Part shown: in pieces, positions 8,306 through 17,079 of the stretch
Layout: every line of letters begins with the position of its first letter
Position numbering within the stretch: position 1 is the stretch's first letter
NCBI GenBank assembly: GCA_964601765.1
Contig: CAZROR010000005.1
Location: 1 to 50,333 of the forward strand
Direction: 5' to 3'
DNA from: SZUA-181 sp964601765
GTDB taxonomy: Bacteria > Pseudomonadota > Zetaproteobacteria > Mariprofundales > Mariprofundaceae
Length of the DNA: 50,333 nucleotides
The notes under the pieces: generated by a model
Databases searched by the model: none
What the model was told of the DNA's origin: nothing
What the model saw: the letters and a program-made list of their open reading frames with translations, nothing else
Made by a program: the position numbers and the translations under genes

Positions 8306-8949
8306 TCAATCGACCACTGGAGCAATGCCATATCGCCATCGAAGGCGCCATCGGCGTCGGCAAGACCACACTGGCAAAAGCGCTGGCCGCCCGTCTGGGA
8401 AGCGACCTTCTGCTGGAGGACGTCAGCGACAACCCGTTTGTAGAGCTGTTCTACCAGGATAGACAGCGGCATGCCCTGGCTGTTCAGCTATCCTTTCTGT
8501 TTTCACGCATACGCCAGTGGCAGGGCATCCACCAGCAGCAATTGTTCAACCGTGGCCTGATCAGCGACTACATCTTTGCCAAGGATCGCCTGTTTGCCAC
8601 CATCACCCTCAGCGATGAGGAGCTGGCGCTCTACGATCAGGTTGCACGTCATGTTTCCATCGACATTCCCCGTCCCGATCTGGTCGTCTACCTTCAGGCA
8701 GACTTCAACGTGTTGCTCAACCGTACCAGAAGCCGTGCGCGTGCAATCGAACGCGGCATGACGCCAGACTACCTGAAGGAGGTCGTGACGGCCTATGACC
8801 GCTTCTTCTTCCATTATCAGGAAACCCCGCTGCTCATCGTGCAGACGGACCGCCTCAATTTTGCTGACCGTCCCGAGGACATCGAGGCGTTGATCGAGCG
8901 TATCGGCAGCATGCGTTCCGGCACCGAGTTCTGGGCGGATTACAGCTGA
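8299..8949 (+). CDS. deoxynucleoside kinase family protein
   Basis: A 216-residue P-loop kinase. The ATG at 8299 has a good GAGGGAGAA ribosome binding site and is chosen over an upstream in-frame start that lies in folK. The Walker A loop is GAIGVGKTT near the N terminus; a DRQRHALAVQLSFLFSR substrate helix and a lid region rich in arginine (NRTRSRARAIERG) follow. These mark the deoxyguanosine/deoxyadenosine kinase family, which phosphorylates deoxynucleosides for salvage. The gene lies between folK and panB, where this family is often found, although the metabolic reason for that linkage is not evident. The exact nucleoside specificity cannot be read from the sequence. Confidence 0.88.
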   Translation: MVINRPLEQCHIAIEGAIGVGKTTLAKALAARLGSDLLLEDVSDNPFVELFYQDRQRHALAVQLSFLFSRIRQWQGIHQQQLFNRGLISDYIFAKDRLFATITLSDEELALYDQVARHVSIDIPRPDLVVYLQADFNVLLNRTRSRARAIERGMTPDYLKEVVTAYDRFFFHYQETPLLIVQTDRLNFADRPEDIEALIERIGSMRSGTEFWADYS

Positions 8950-9062
8950 ACCTGCTCAGGCCAGGCCACGCATAACCCAGCGTTAGCGAAGACGGCGATT
9001 TCCCTGTAAAGTTCGCTGCACCCTGAAGACGGTACCGGCAACGGACCGAAGCGGAAGGTACT

Positions 9063-9854
9063 ATGAGCAAACATCCCCCTGTCACGTCGTCGACGCTGAT
9101 GCGCGCCAAACAGCGTGGCGAAAAAACCGTCTGGCTAACAGCCTATGACGCCGGCAGCGCCCATATCGCCGAGGCAGCGGGGGCTGATGTGCTGCTTGTC
9201 GGCGATTCACTCGGCATGGTCTGCCTAGGCTATGACACAACCATTCCGGTTACACTCGATGAGATGATCCACCATACTGCCGCCGTTGTGCGCGGGAGAA
9301 GAACTGCCTGGGTTGTCTGCGATCTCCCCTTCGGCACCTATCAGAAATCGCCGGGGCAGGCATTTGATACGTCAGCCCGCGTATTGCGGAAAACAGGTTG
9401 TGATGCGGTGAAGCTGGAAGGCGGGGCGAACATGGCCGGAACCATCCGCTTCCTGGCCGACCGCGGCATCGCCGTAGTCGCACATATCGGCCTGACACCA
9501 CAATCCGTCAAAAAATTTGGAGGCTATGGCAGACGTGGCAACAGCGAAGGTGAGCGCCTCCGGCTGAAAAAGGACGCCGAGGCCGTTACCGGGGCTGGCT
9601 GCATTGCCCTTGTGCTTGAAAACATCCCGCATACACTGGCCGCCGACATCACAGACACGATTTCCGTCCCTACCATCGGCATCGGAGCCGGCCCGCACTG
9701 CGATGGCCAGGTCATCGTCTGGCATGACCTGCTCGGTCTGTCCGGGCGCAACCCGCCGTTTTCCCCCGCCTACGCAAACCTCCGCACGGCCATGCATGAC
9801 GCCATCAGCCACTGGGCAAGTGATGTGCGGAGCGGAAAGTTTCCCCCGGCATGA
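9063..9854 (+). CDS. panB: 3-methyl-2-oxobutanoate hydroxymethyltransferase
   Basis: A 263-residue ketopantoate hydroxymethyltransferase, the first committed step to pantothenate and coenzyme A. The TIM-barrel landmarks are present: WLTAYDAGSA, the metal and substrate loop VGDSLGMVCLGYDTTIPVT, KLEGG, the catalytic glutamate region LVLENIP, and the IGIGAGPHCDGQVIVWHDLLGL segment. The start codon at 9063 follows a GCGGAAGGT ribosome binding site. A 113-bp spacer separates it from the kinase gene, so it may have its own promoter. It overlaps panC by 4 bp (ATGA). Confidence 0.96.
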   Translation: MSKHPPVTSSTLMRAKQRGEKTVWLTAYDAGSAHIAEAAGADVLLVGDSLGMVCLGYDTTIPVTLDEMIHHTAAVVRGRRTAWVVCDLPFGTYQKSPGQAFDTSARVLRKTGCDAVKLEGGANMAGTIRFLADRGIAVVAHIGLTPQSVKKFGGYGRRGNSEGERLRLKKDAEAVTGAGCIALVLENIPHTLAADITDTISVPTIGIGAGPHCDGQVIVWHDLLGLSGRNPPFSPAYANLRTAMHDAISHWASDVRSGKFPPA

Positions 9855-10693
9855 ACATCGTGGATACGCCGGAGGCCCTGCGCACGCAGCTGGCGCCGCA
9901 CCGCGGCGACAAGCGCATCGCACTTGTGCCCACGATGGGCTGCCTGCACGCCGGCCACCGGCAGCTGATTCGCCAGGCACGGGCAGCGGCGGACATGGTT
10001 GTTGTCAGCATCTACGTCAACCCGCTGCAGTTTGGCCCTCATGAGGACCTGGATGCCTACCCCCGTACATTTGAAGCGGACATGGCGGTATGCGAGAACG
10101 AAGGCGTGGATATCATTTTCCGCCCGGAGACCCTGTACCCGGAGCATGGTGCCCGCATCACGCTCCATGTGAAGGAACTGGGAGACTGCCTGTGCGGCCA
10201 GACACGACCCGGCCATTTCAACGGTGTTGCCACGGTCGTCAGCATCCTGTTCAACATTGTAATGCCGGACATCGCCGTATTCGGCGAGAAGGACTGGCAG
10301 CAGCTTGTCATCATCCGCCGCATGGCCGCCGACCTGCACATGCCGGTGACGATCCTTGCCTCCCCGACCGTACGGGAGGCCGACGGGCTGGCGCTGAGTA
10401 GCCGCAACCGCTACCTGAGTGATGATGAGCGGCTGCTTGCCAGCCAGCTCAGCAAGGCCCTCACCATCATGGCCGATGCGGCCCACCGGGGTGACACGAA
10501 CACCGGCGCCCTGGTTTCACGCGCCAGGGCACACCTGGCTGCCCACGGTATCACGCCGGAATATCTCGAGGTGCGAACCGCCAGCGACCTTGAGCCGGTT
10601 GAGCGGCTGAACGGAACGCCATCGCGCGCCTTTATCGCCGCAAGAATTGGCCATGCCCGCCTGATAGACAACATGGCACTGGAGGCACCATGA
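9851..10693 (+). CDS. panC: pantothenate synthetase
   Basis: A 280-residue pantoate-beta-alanine ligase, which joins pantoate and beta-alanine using ATP. It shows the nucleotidyltransferase-fold motifs PTMGCLHAGH (27-36), YVNPLQF, GEKDWQQL, and the KMSKS-like region GLALSSRNRYLS. The length and motif order are normal for the family. It starts inside the panB stop (ATGA) and its own stop overlaps panD in the same way, so panBCD is one translationally coupled operon. Confidence 0.96.
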   Translation: MNIVDTPEALRTQLAPHRGDKRIALVPTMGCLHAGHRQLIRQARAAADMVVVSIYVNPLQFGPHEDLDAYPRTFEADMAVCENEGVDIIFRPETLYPEHGARITLHVKELGDCLCGQTRPGHFNGVATVVSILFNIVMPDIAVFGEKDWQQLVIIRRMAADLHMPVTILASPTVREADGLALSSRNRYLSDDERLLASQLSKALTIMADAAHRGDTNTGALVSRARAHLAAHGITPEYLEVRTASDLEPVERLNGTPSRAFIAARIGHARLIDNMALEAP

Positions 10694-11070
10694 ACATCAC
10701 CATGCTGAAATCAAAACTGCACCGGGCAACGGTGACACACGCGGAGCTGGACTACGAAGGCTCGTGCGCCATTGACCAGGCGCTGATGGACGCGGCGGGC
10801 ATCCTGCCGTTCGAGCAACTGCATATCTACAACGTCAGCAACGGAGAGCGGTTTACGACGTACGCAATCAGTGCACCGCGGGGATCCGGCCAGATCGGCA
10901 TGAACGGTGCGGCAGCCCACAAGGCCTGCGTGGGGGAATGCGTGATTATCTGCACCTATGCCGACATGCCAGCGGCCGAGGCACGGCATTTCCAGCCCGC
11001 GCTGGTCTATGTGGATGCGGACAACCGCATCACGCACACAAGCCGCGGCCGGCTGGCCGCCGTTCGCTGA
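10690..11070 (+). CDS. panD: aspartate 1-decarboxylase proenzyme
   Basis: A 126-residue pyruvoyl-dependent decarboxylase that makes beta-alanine from aspartate for PanC. The self-cleavage site is G24-S25 in DYEGSCAID; S25 becomes the pyruvoyl group. K9 and Y58-region motifs (LHIYNVSNGERF, NGAAAH) that form the active site are present. It ends the panBCD operon and runs head-on into thrB with a spacer of only 2 bp, with no visible terminator between them. Confidence 0.96.
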   Translation: MNITMLKSKLHRATVTHAELDYEGSCAIDQALMDAAGILPFEQLHIYNVSNGERFTTYAISAPRGSGQIGMNGAAAHKACVGECVIICTYADMPAAEARHFQPALVYVDADNRITHTSRGRLAAVR

Positions 11071-11072
11071 CC

Positions 11073-12011
11073 TCAGCCGTCCGGATTCCGGCACCACAGG
11101 AGCTTCAGGCGGTACTCCTCAGGATCCTTGATCTGCACCATCGCGCCTTTCCTCGGATACAGGGCATCGTACAGACGGGATGCCCAGAAGCGAACGGCAG
11201 CCAGCCGCAGCAGTTGCGGAAACGCTGCCCGCTCCTCCCCCGTCAGTGCCCGCTGCTCCTCATAGCCCGCAAGCAATGCCTCCATCCGGGCCCTGCCCGG
11301 TGCTGACGGGTCGATGGCCAGGGCGTTTGCCGCAATAGCAAGGTCATAGGCATACATGCCGTCACAGGCATAGTAGAAATCAATTACACCCGTCACCGTC
11401 TCACCGGAAAACAGAATGTTGTCACAGAAATAATCCGCGTGGATCACACCCGCCGGCAGCGCTGGCAGGGAGCGCCCCTGTTGCCAGTCCAGCTCTTCAG
11501 CCAGCAGCCCCGCCACATCCCTGCCATACCGGGCGGCCATATCCTGCTGAAGCGCCCGGCCGGTTTCACAAATCCAGCGCGTGAAGGTCGGGTTTTCGCG
11601 ATGTTCTTCAAAGCCCTCGCCGGCCCGGTGCAGCCGGGCCAGCATGGCGCCCGCGGCACGCAGCTGGGGCTCATTCAGCCTGTCCACCGTGGTCCCCGGC
11701 AGGCATGAAACAATGCAGGCCCGCTTGTCACCGACATCAAACAGCATGTCGCCATCGTGTCGGTGCTGCACATCCGGGCAGGGAAATCCCCTGCTGGCCA
11801 GGAAACGCATCAGGTGCATGAAATACGGCAGCTCGGCCGGATTCATGCGCTCGAAAACGGTCAGGACAAAGCGCCCCCCGGTCGTATCCAGGAAATAGTT
11901 GCTGTTTTCGATGCCGGCCGCGATGCCCTGATGGGAAAGGTATTCGCCCAACGCAAAGTGGCTCAGAATATCCTTCACATCTGCTTCATTCAGTTCGGTA
12001 TACACAGACAT
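11073..12011 (-). CDS. thrB: homoserine kinase, APH-fold type
   Basis: A 312-residue kinase of the aminoglycoside-phosphotransferase fold that matches the homoserine kinase type common in Proteobacteria. It phosphorylates homoserine on the way to threonine. Recognisable parts are the N-terminal SVYTELNEADVKDIL, the Gly-rich IENSNYF, the lysine-replacement strand RFVLTVFE, the Brenner-type catalytic loop VIHADYFCDNILF and the metal site VTGVIDFYYACDG. Length is normal. It is divergent from murA with a 106-bp gap and convergent with panD. It is not the GHMP-type ThrB of E. coli. Confidence 0.92.
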   Translation of the reverse strand: MSVYTELNEADVKDILSHFALGEYLSHQGIAAGIENSNYFLDTTGGRFVLTVFERMNPAELPYFMHLMRFLASRGFPCPDVQHRHDGDMLFDVGDKRACIVSCLPGTTVDRLNEPQLRAAGAMLARLHRAGEGFEEHRENPTFTRWICETGRALQQDMAARYGRDVAGLLAEELDWQQGRSLPALPAGVIHADYFCDNILFSGETVTGVIDFYYACDGMYAYDLAIAANALAIDPSAPGRARMEALLAGYEEQRALTGEERAAFPQLLRLAAVRFWASRLYDALYPRKGAMVQIKDPEEYRLKLLWCRNPDG

Positions 12012-12117
12012 CAGGGGATGACTCCATCGTTACACGGCGCACCCGCCGCAGGCATTGTTTGCTTCAGGCGCATTGGTTAGCGTTTCCGCATCATATCACA
12101 CATGGAAAATATCATCA

Positions 12118-13416
12118 TTGGATAGCATCATTATTCAGGGCGGACGCCCACTGCGCGGGAGCATCGCCGCCAGCGGATCAAAGAATGCAGCCCTGCCACT
12201 GCTTGCCGCCGCCATTCTTTCCGACGAGCCCGTGACCTACCATCGCCTTCCCCACCTGCGGGATATATCCACGATGCTGACCCTGCTGGCCAACCAGGGG
12301 GCCGCCATATCGATTGACGATAAGGAACGGATATGCGTGGACACCCGTGGCAGCGAGCGGGCCGAGGCACCATACGAACTCGTGAAAACAATGCGTGCAT
12401 CTGCACTGGTGCTGGGACCGCTTCTGGCACGTTTCGGCCATGCGCGGGTCAGCCTGCCTGGTGGCTGTGCAATTGGCGCGCGCCCCATGGACATGCACCT
12501 GAAAGGCCTTGAGGCAATGGGAGCCCACATTACCGTGGAACAGGGAAATATCGAGGCCCGCACGACAAGCGGCCTGAAAGGTGCCCGCATCACCTTCGAC
12601 AGGGTAACCGTGACAGGCACGGAAAACCTCATGATGGCCGCTGTCCTGGCCAGCGGGGAAACCGTACTCAATAATGCCGCGCGGGAGCCCGAGGTGGTCG
12701 GCCTGGCTGTCAGCCTGCGCCAGATGGGGGCGGATATCGAAGGCGAAGGCACGGACTGCATCCGCATTCGTGGTGTCAAGCGCCTGCACGGCGGCCACCT
12801 GACCGTCATCCCGGATCGTATCGAGACCGGCACCTATCTCGCCGCAGGCCTGATCACGGGAGGCGATGTAACCGTCACCCAAACCGACGCCAGCATGCTC
12901 GAGGCCTACCTGGATCGCCTGGTCGAGGCCGGAGCGGAGGTCGAGACAGGCGATGACTGGGTACGCTGCAAGGCAGACGGAGGCCTGCGCGGTGTGGATG
13001 TGCAGACACAGCCGCACCCCGGATTTCCAACCGACCTGCAGGCGCAGTTCATGGCCATCATGTGCATTGCCGAGGGCAGCAGTGTTATCAGTGAAACAAT
13101 CTTTGAAAATCGTTTCATGCACGTGCAGGAGCTTTGCCGCATGGATGCCGATATCCACCTGGATGGCCACACGGCCACGGTCCGCGGCGTACCCCAGCTC
13201 TCCGGCGCGCCGGTGATGGCCACCGACCTGCGCGCTTCAGCCAGCCTCGTGCTGGCGGGCCTGGCAGCCAGGGGTGAAACAGTCGTCTCCCGCGTCTATC
13301 ATATTGATCGCGGCTACGAGCGTATCGAGGAAAAGCTCAGGCGCCTGGGCGCGGACATCCGGCGCATCACGCCCAGCGAGCACATGGCGCACGGAGGGCA
13401 AGTTGTCAACTTCTGA
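12118..13416 (+). CDS. murA: UDP-N-acetylglucosamine 1-carboxyvinyltransferase
   Basis: A 432-residue MurA, the first committed step of peptidoglycan synthesis in the cytoplasm, target of fosfomycin. The start is taken as the TTG at 12118 (M-DSIIIQGGRPLRG), because it places catalytic residues at family positions: K22 in SGSKNAALP and C117 in PGGCAIGARP, close to C115 of E. coli. An upstream in-frame TTG at 12055 would add 21 residues lacking family similarity. GGAAAA lies about 10 nt before the chosen start. C117 predicts fosfomycin sensitivity of the enzyme. It overlaps hisG by 14 bp, a linkage typical of beta- and many gammaproteobacteria. Confidence 0.94.
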   Translation: MDSIIIQGGRPLRGSIAASGSKNAALPLLAAAILSDEPVTYHRLPHLRDISTMLTLLANQGAAISIDDKERICVDTRGSERAEAPYELVKTMRASALVLGPLLARFGHARVSLPGGCAIGARPMDMHLKGLEAMGAHITVEQGNIEARTTSGLKGARITFDRVTVTGTENLMMAAVLASGETVLNNAAREPEVVGLAVSLRQMGADIEGEGTDCIRIRGVKRLHGGHLTVIPDRIETGTYLAAGLITGGDVTVTQTDASMLEAYLDRLVEAGAEVETGDDWVRCKADGGLRGVDVQTQPHPGFPTDLQAQFMAIMCIAEGSSVISETIFENRFMHVQELCRMDADIHLDGHTATVRGVPQLSGAPVMATDLRASASLVLAGLAARGETVVSRVYHIDRGYERIEEKLRRLGADIRRITPSEHMAHGGQVVNF

Positions 13417-14065
13417 AGCGGTGACCATCGCCCTCTCCAAGGGACGCATCCTGTCCGAAACCCTGCCCATGCTCGCCCGCGCAGGGCTGCGGCCGGCCGA
13501 AGACCCGGAGGCATCGCGTCAGCTCATCGTTCAGGGCCCGCCGGGCATCCGCTTCCTCATCATCCGGGCAGCAGATGTCTGCACTTTCGTGGAGCGTGGC
13601 GCTGCTGATCTCGGCATCGTCGGCAAGGATCTGCTGCTTGAACACCGACCCCATGTCTACGAGCCGCTAAACCTCGGCATCGGACGATGCCGGCTGTGTG
13701 TGGCAGGCCCCGAAGCACTTGTCCGGCAGGGGAAGCCGCGGCGTGGCAGCCGTATCCGCGTGGCCACGAAATACGACCATCTGACGGAACAGCACTTTCT
13801 TTCCCACGGCGTACAGGCGGATATCATCCACCTGTATGGCTCCATGGAGCTGGCACCGCTCATTGGCATGGCAGAGCGCATCGTTGACCTCGTATCAACA
13901 GGCGGCACATTGCGTGCCAATGGCCTGATTGAGGAAGAAACGCTGTATGACATTTCCAGCCGGCTGATTGCCAACCCGGCCAGCTTTGCCATGCGACGCA
14001 GCCGCCTGCAGCCCATTGTGGAGCAGCTTGCCAAGGCCTGCGCCCCCGTGGAGGAAGCAAGATGA
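13403..14065 (+). CDS. hisG: ATP phosphoribosyltransferase, short form
   Basis: A 220-residue HisG, catalysing the first step of histidine synthesis (ATP plus PRPP). The start is read as TTG at 13403, after a good GGAGGG site; a GTG at 13421 is an alternative. It begins VTIALSKGRILSETLPML, has the PRPP loop DLVSTGGTLRANGL, and stops without the C-terminal ACT-like regulatory domain of the long form. Short HisG needs the HisZ regulatory subunit for activity, and no hisZ is in this window. It overlaps both murA (14 bp) and hisD (4 bp). Confidence 0.94.
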   Translation: MSTSEAVTIALSKGRILSETLPMLARAGLRPAEDPEASRQLIVQGPPGIRFLIIRAADVCTFVERGAADLGIVGKDLLLEHRPHVYEPLNLGIGRCRLCVAGPEALVRQGKPRRGSRIRVATKYDHLTEQHFLSHGVQADIIHLYGSMELAPLIGMAERIVDLVSTGGTLRANGLIEEETLYDISSRLIANPASFAMRRSRLQPIVEQLAKACAPVEEAR

Positions 14066-15369
14066 CGCAGATTCGACGACTGAGTACCACGCAGGCGGAT
14101 TTCGATGACCGCCTGAAACAAATGCTCTCGCGCGAGGCTGATACCGGCACGGACGTGCAGAATACCGTGGCCGCCATCCTCGCACGCATCAAGGCCGAGG
14201 GTGATACGGCCCTGTGCGAGCTGACACGCCAGTTTGACGGCTGGGACTGCACACCGGCCACACTTGAGATCGCGCATGAGCGGCTGGAGCGCGCATGGCA
14301 CAGTGTTTCGGCTGCAGACCGCGAGGCCCTAGAAATGGCGGCCAACCGCATCCGCGCCTACCACGAGCACCAGATCAGAAAAGGATGGGAATTCACGGAT
14401 GATGCCGGACTTGTGCTGGGGCAGCGTATCACCCCCCTCGACAGGGTTGGCCTGTACGTGCCAGGCGGCAAGGCTGCCTACCCTTCATCCGTGCTGATGA
14501 ATGCGATTCCGGCCCAGGTGGCACGCGTGGAGGATATCTGCATGGTCGTGCCGACACCTAGCGGCGAGATCAACGAGCTGGTGCTTGCTGCAGCATTCAT
14601 CGGCGGGGTTCATCGCGCCTTTGCAGTCGGTGGAGCACAGGCCGTCGCCGCACTGGCCTATGGTACTGAAACCATACCGGCCGTGGACAAAATCGTCGGA
14701 CCGGGCAACAAATACGTGGCTGCCGCCAAGCGACAGGTATTCGGCATCTGTGGCATCGACATGATCGCCGGGCCATCCGAAATTGCCATCGTCGCCGATG
14801 GCGGCGACCCGTCCTGGCTGGCTGCCGACTTTCTTTCCCAGGCCGAGCATGATGAAGCAGCGCAGAGCTTTTTCATCTCCACGGACGAAGCTCTCATCGA
14901 CGCCGTTGCCGCAGCCATTGCCGCGCATCTTGAGCACTTGCCCCGCACGGATATTGCCCGTACCGCCGTTGAAAGCCATGGAGCCCTGATTCATGTGTGT
15001 GATCTGGCGGAGGCAGCAGATATCGTCAATCAGATCGCACCCGAGCATCTCGAGCTGGCCATGGATGACCCCGACGTGCTCCTGCCGTACATCCGACATG
15101 CCGGCGCCATCTTCCTGGGCCACTTCGTGGCCGAAGCGCTGGGAGATTATGTCGCGGGGCCGAACCACGTACTGCCGACAAATCGCACGGCCCGCTTCTC
15201 CTCACCGCTTGGCGTCGATGACTTTACCAAGCGCAGCAGCATCATCCGTGCGGATCGCGAAGCCATGGCAGCCATTGCACCGGCAGCCATCCACCTGGCC
15301 CACCGGGAAGGACTTCAGGCGCACGCCCTGAGCCTGGAATTGCGGCTGCAGCAGGATAGCAACGCGTGA
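14062..15369 (+). CDS. hisD: histidinol dehydrogenase
   Basis: A 435-residue zinc enzyme that oxidises histidinol to histidine in two NAD-dependent steps. The family signature is clear: RITPLDRVGLYVPGGKAAYPS, VGGAQAVAALAYGTE, KIVGPGNKYVAAAKR, the zinc-binding DMIAGPSEI and SQAEHDEAAQSFF with its Q and H, and the C-terminal NHVLPTNRTARFSSPLGVDDF. Length is normal. It starts in the hisG stop (ATGA) and ends overlapping hisC by 4 bp. Confidence 0.97.
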   Translation: MTQIRRLSTTQADFDDRLKQMLSREADTGTDVQNTVAAILARIKAEGDTALCELTRQFDGWDCTPATLEIAHERLERAWHSVSAADREALEMAANRIRAYHEHQIRKGWEFTDDAGLVLGQRITPLDRVGLYVPGGKAAYPSSVLMNAIPAQVARVEDICMVVPTPSGEINELVLAAAFIGGVHRAFAVGGAQAVAALAYGTETIPAVDKIVGPGNKYVAAAKRQVFGICGIDMIAGPSEIAIVADGGDPSWLAADFLSQAEHDEAAQSFFISTDEALIDAVAAAIAAHLEHLPRTDIARTAVESHGALIHVCDLAEAADIVNQIAPEHLELAMDDPDVLLPYIRHAGAIFLGHFVAEALGDYVAGPNHVLPTNRTARFSSPLGVDDFTKRSSIIRADREAMAAIAPAAIHLAHREGLQAHALSLELRLQQDSNA

Positions 15370-16400
15370 TTCGAGGCGATATCCGCACACTGCGTGCCTA
15401 CGCGGTGCCGGACTGCCATGGCATGGTCAAACTGGATGCCATGGAAAACCCCTACATACTGCCCGCAGCCTTGCGCAGATCACTGGCCCGTCAACTGGCA
15501 CAGGTGGAAATCAACCGCTATCCGGACGCAGGGCACGATGCACTACGCGAAAAAATTGCTGCGCACGAAGGGCTCCAGGCTGACCAGGTCATTCTCGGAA
15601 ATGGATCGGATGAAATCATCCAGATGCTTCTGCTGGCCACGGATCAGGGGCCCTGTGCCGTGCCAAGGCCAAGTTTTGTCATGTATTCGCTTATCTCGCG
15701 CTGGCTCAGGCGCCCGCTCGCCACGATGCCGCTGGATACGAATTTTCAGCTGGATGCGGATGCCTTTCTGCGCATCTGCTCACGGGAAAAGGCTGCCATT
15801 TCCTTCCTGTCGTGCCCAAACAATCCGACCGGAAATCTGTGGTCCCGGCATGTCATCGAGTCCATTGTGGACAGCTTTCCGGGCCTGATCGTTATCGACG
15901 AGGCCTATGCGCCCTTTTCCGGTTGCACGCATACGGACCTTATCGCACCCAACGTGATTATCCTGCGCACCTTTTCGAAACTGGGCTGGGCGGGGCTCAG
16001 GCTGGGCTATGCACTTGGTGATGCCGCACTGATAGGCCACCTGAACAAGATTCGCCTGCCTTACAATATCGACAGCCTGACCCAGACAGCCGCAGCGTTT
16101 CTGCTTGAACACTTCGATGTTTTTGATGCGCAGACACAGAAAATCAGAGCCGAGCGGGACCGCCTGTTCCGCACACTGGCAGGCATGAAAGGCGTCCATC
16201 CCTATGCCTCGCAGACCAATTTCATCCTGTTGCGCGTGGCCGGTGCGGATCATGTCTTCAAGGGCCTCCTCCAGCGTGGTATCCTCGTGAAAAATCTCAA
16301 CGGTCAGGATGACTTGCTGCAGGACTGTTTGCGCGTCACTATCGGTACGCCAACCGAAAACAACCGCTTTCTAAAGGCCCTCAAGGAGATTCTGGCATGA
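15366..16400 (+). CDS. hisC: histidinol-phosphate aminotransferase
   Basis: A 344-residue class I/II PLP aminotransferase that transfers an amino group to imidazole acetol phosphate. It starts with GTG overlapping the hisD stop (GTGA). Family motifs are KLDAMENPY near residue 19, NRYPD, the phosphate-binding GNGSDEIIQML, PNNPTGN, IDEAYAPF, and the PLP lysine in RTFSKLGWAGLRLGY. The overlap with both neighbours and the complete motif set support assignment as the pathway enzyme rather than a paralogue. Confidence 0.96.
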   Translation: MIRGDIRTLRAYAVPDCHGMVKLDAMENPYILPAALRRSLARQLAQVEINRYPDAGHDALREKIAAHEGLQADQVILGNGSDEIIQMLLLATDQGPCAVPRPSFVMYSLISRWLRRPLATMPLDTNFQLDADAFLRICSREKAAISFLSCPNNPTGNLWSRHVIESIVDSFPGLIVIDEAYAPFSGCTHTDLIAPNVIILRTFSKLGWAGLRLGYALGDAALIGHLNKIRLPYNIDSLTQTAAAFLLEHFDVFDAQTQKIRAERDRLFRTLAGMKGVHPYASQTNFILLRVAGADHVFKGLLQRGILVKNLNGQDDLLQDCLRVTIGTPTENNRFLKALKEILA

Positions 16401-16984
16401 GTCGCACTGCGAGCATCGAACGCACGACCAAGGAAACCAATATCACGCTGTCATTGAACCTGGACGGTAGCGGCAAAAGTGATATCGACAGCAGCATCCC
16501 TTTTCTGGATCACATGCTGGAGCAGATCGCGCGTCACGGCCTTGTTGATCTCGACATCCGCGCCAGTGGCGACCGTGAAATCGACGACCACCATACCGTG
16601 GAGGATATTGGCATATGCTTCGGGGAAGCCCTGCGCGATGCGCTTGGCGACAAGGCCGGCATCGTCCGCTACGGGCATGCCTATGTGCCGCTTGACGAGG
16701 CACTTTCACGCGTCGTCATGGATATGTCCGGCCGGCCGGGCCTGGAATTTCATGTGCGCTTCCCGAAAGAGAAGGTGGGTGCCTTTGATGTCGACCTGTT
16801 CAAGGAGTTTTTCCAGGCCATCGCCAACCATGGCCGTATCACCCTGCATGTGGATGCACTGCGCGGGGAAAGCAACCACCACATTATCGAAACCGTCTTC
16901 AAGGCCTTTGGCCGCGCCCTGCGCATGGCCATTGCGCGGGATCCCGGCCAGCCCGGCATTCCATCCACCAAAGGCGCTTTGTAG
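16397..16984 (+). CDS. hisB: imidazoleglycerol-phosphate dehydratase, monofunctional
   Basis: A 195-residue dehydratase of the histidine pathway. The two metal-binding halves are visible: FLDHMLEQIARHG (about 36-48) with DDHHTVED (about 63-70), then the second repeat with RGESNHHIIETVFKAFGRAL near the C terminus. It lacks the N-terminal histidinol-phosphatase domain found fused in E. coli, so a separate phosphatase is needed; the inositol-monophosphatase-family gene at 40303 is one possible candidate. It starts in the hisC stop (ATGA). After it comes a 95-bp gap containing an inverted-repeat element. Confidence 0.96.
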   Translation: MSRTASIERTTKETNITLSLNLDGSGKSDIDSSIPFLDHMLEQIARHGLVDLDIRASGDREIDDHHTVEDIGICFGEALRDALGDKAGIVRYGHAYVPLDEALSRVVMDMSGRPGLEFHVRFPKEKVGAFDVDLFKEFFQAIANHGRITLHVDALRGESNHHIIETVFKAFGRALRMAIARDPGQPGIPSTKGAL

Positions 16985-16990
16985 GATATT

Positions 16991-17070
16991 CACCAGAAAG
17001 ACACGAAAACACCGAATCACCAAATGGAGAACATCATCAACTCATGCCTTGTGCCTTTGTGTCTTCACGG
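16991..17070. repeat. small inverted-repeat element A, in hisB-hisH gap
   Basis: The hisB-hisH gap holds an imperfect inverted repeat. The left arm (about 16993-17016) contains AAGACACGAAAACACC; the right arm (17046-17070) contains TTGTGCCTTTGTGTCTTCAC, whose complement reads GTGAAGACACAAAGGCACAA. The right-arm wording recurs in element B between hisA and hisF, so the two belong to one family. Similar GTGCCTTTGTG-type intergenic repeats are, from memory, common in many bacterial genomes. Transcribed, it would form a hairpin just before hisH. Confidence 0.7.
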
Positions 17071-17079
17071 CGGGGCCAC

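Noticed and set aside
12178..13170. 330-codon antisense frame opposite murA
   Set aside because: murA is complete and conserved on the plus strand; the antisense product has no recognisable domain.
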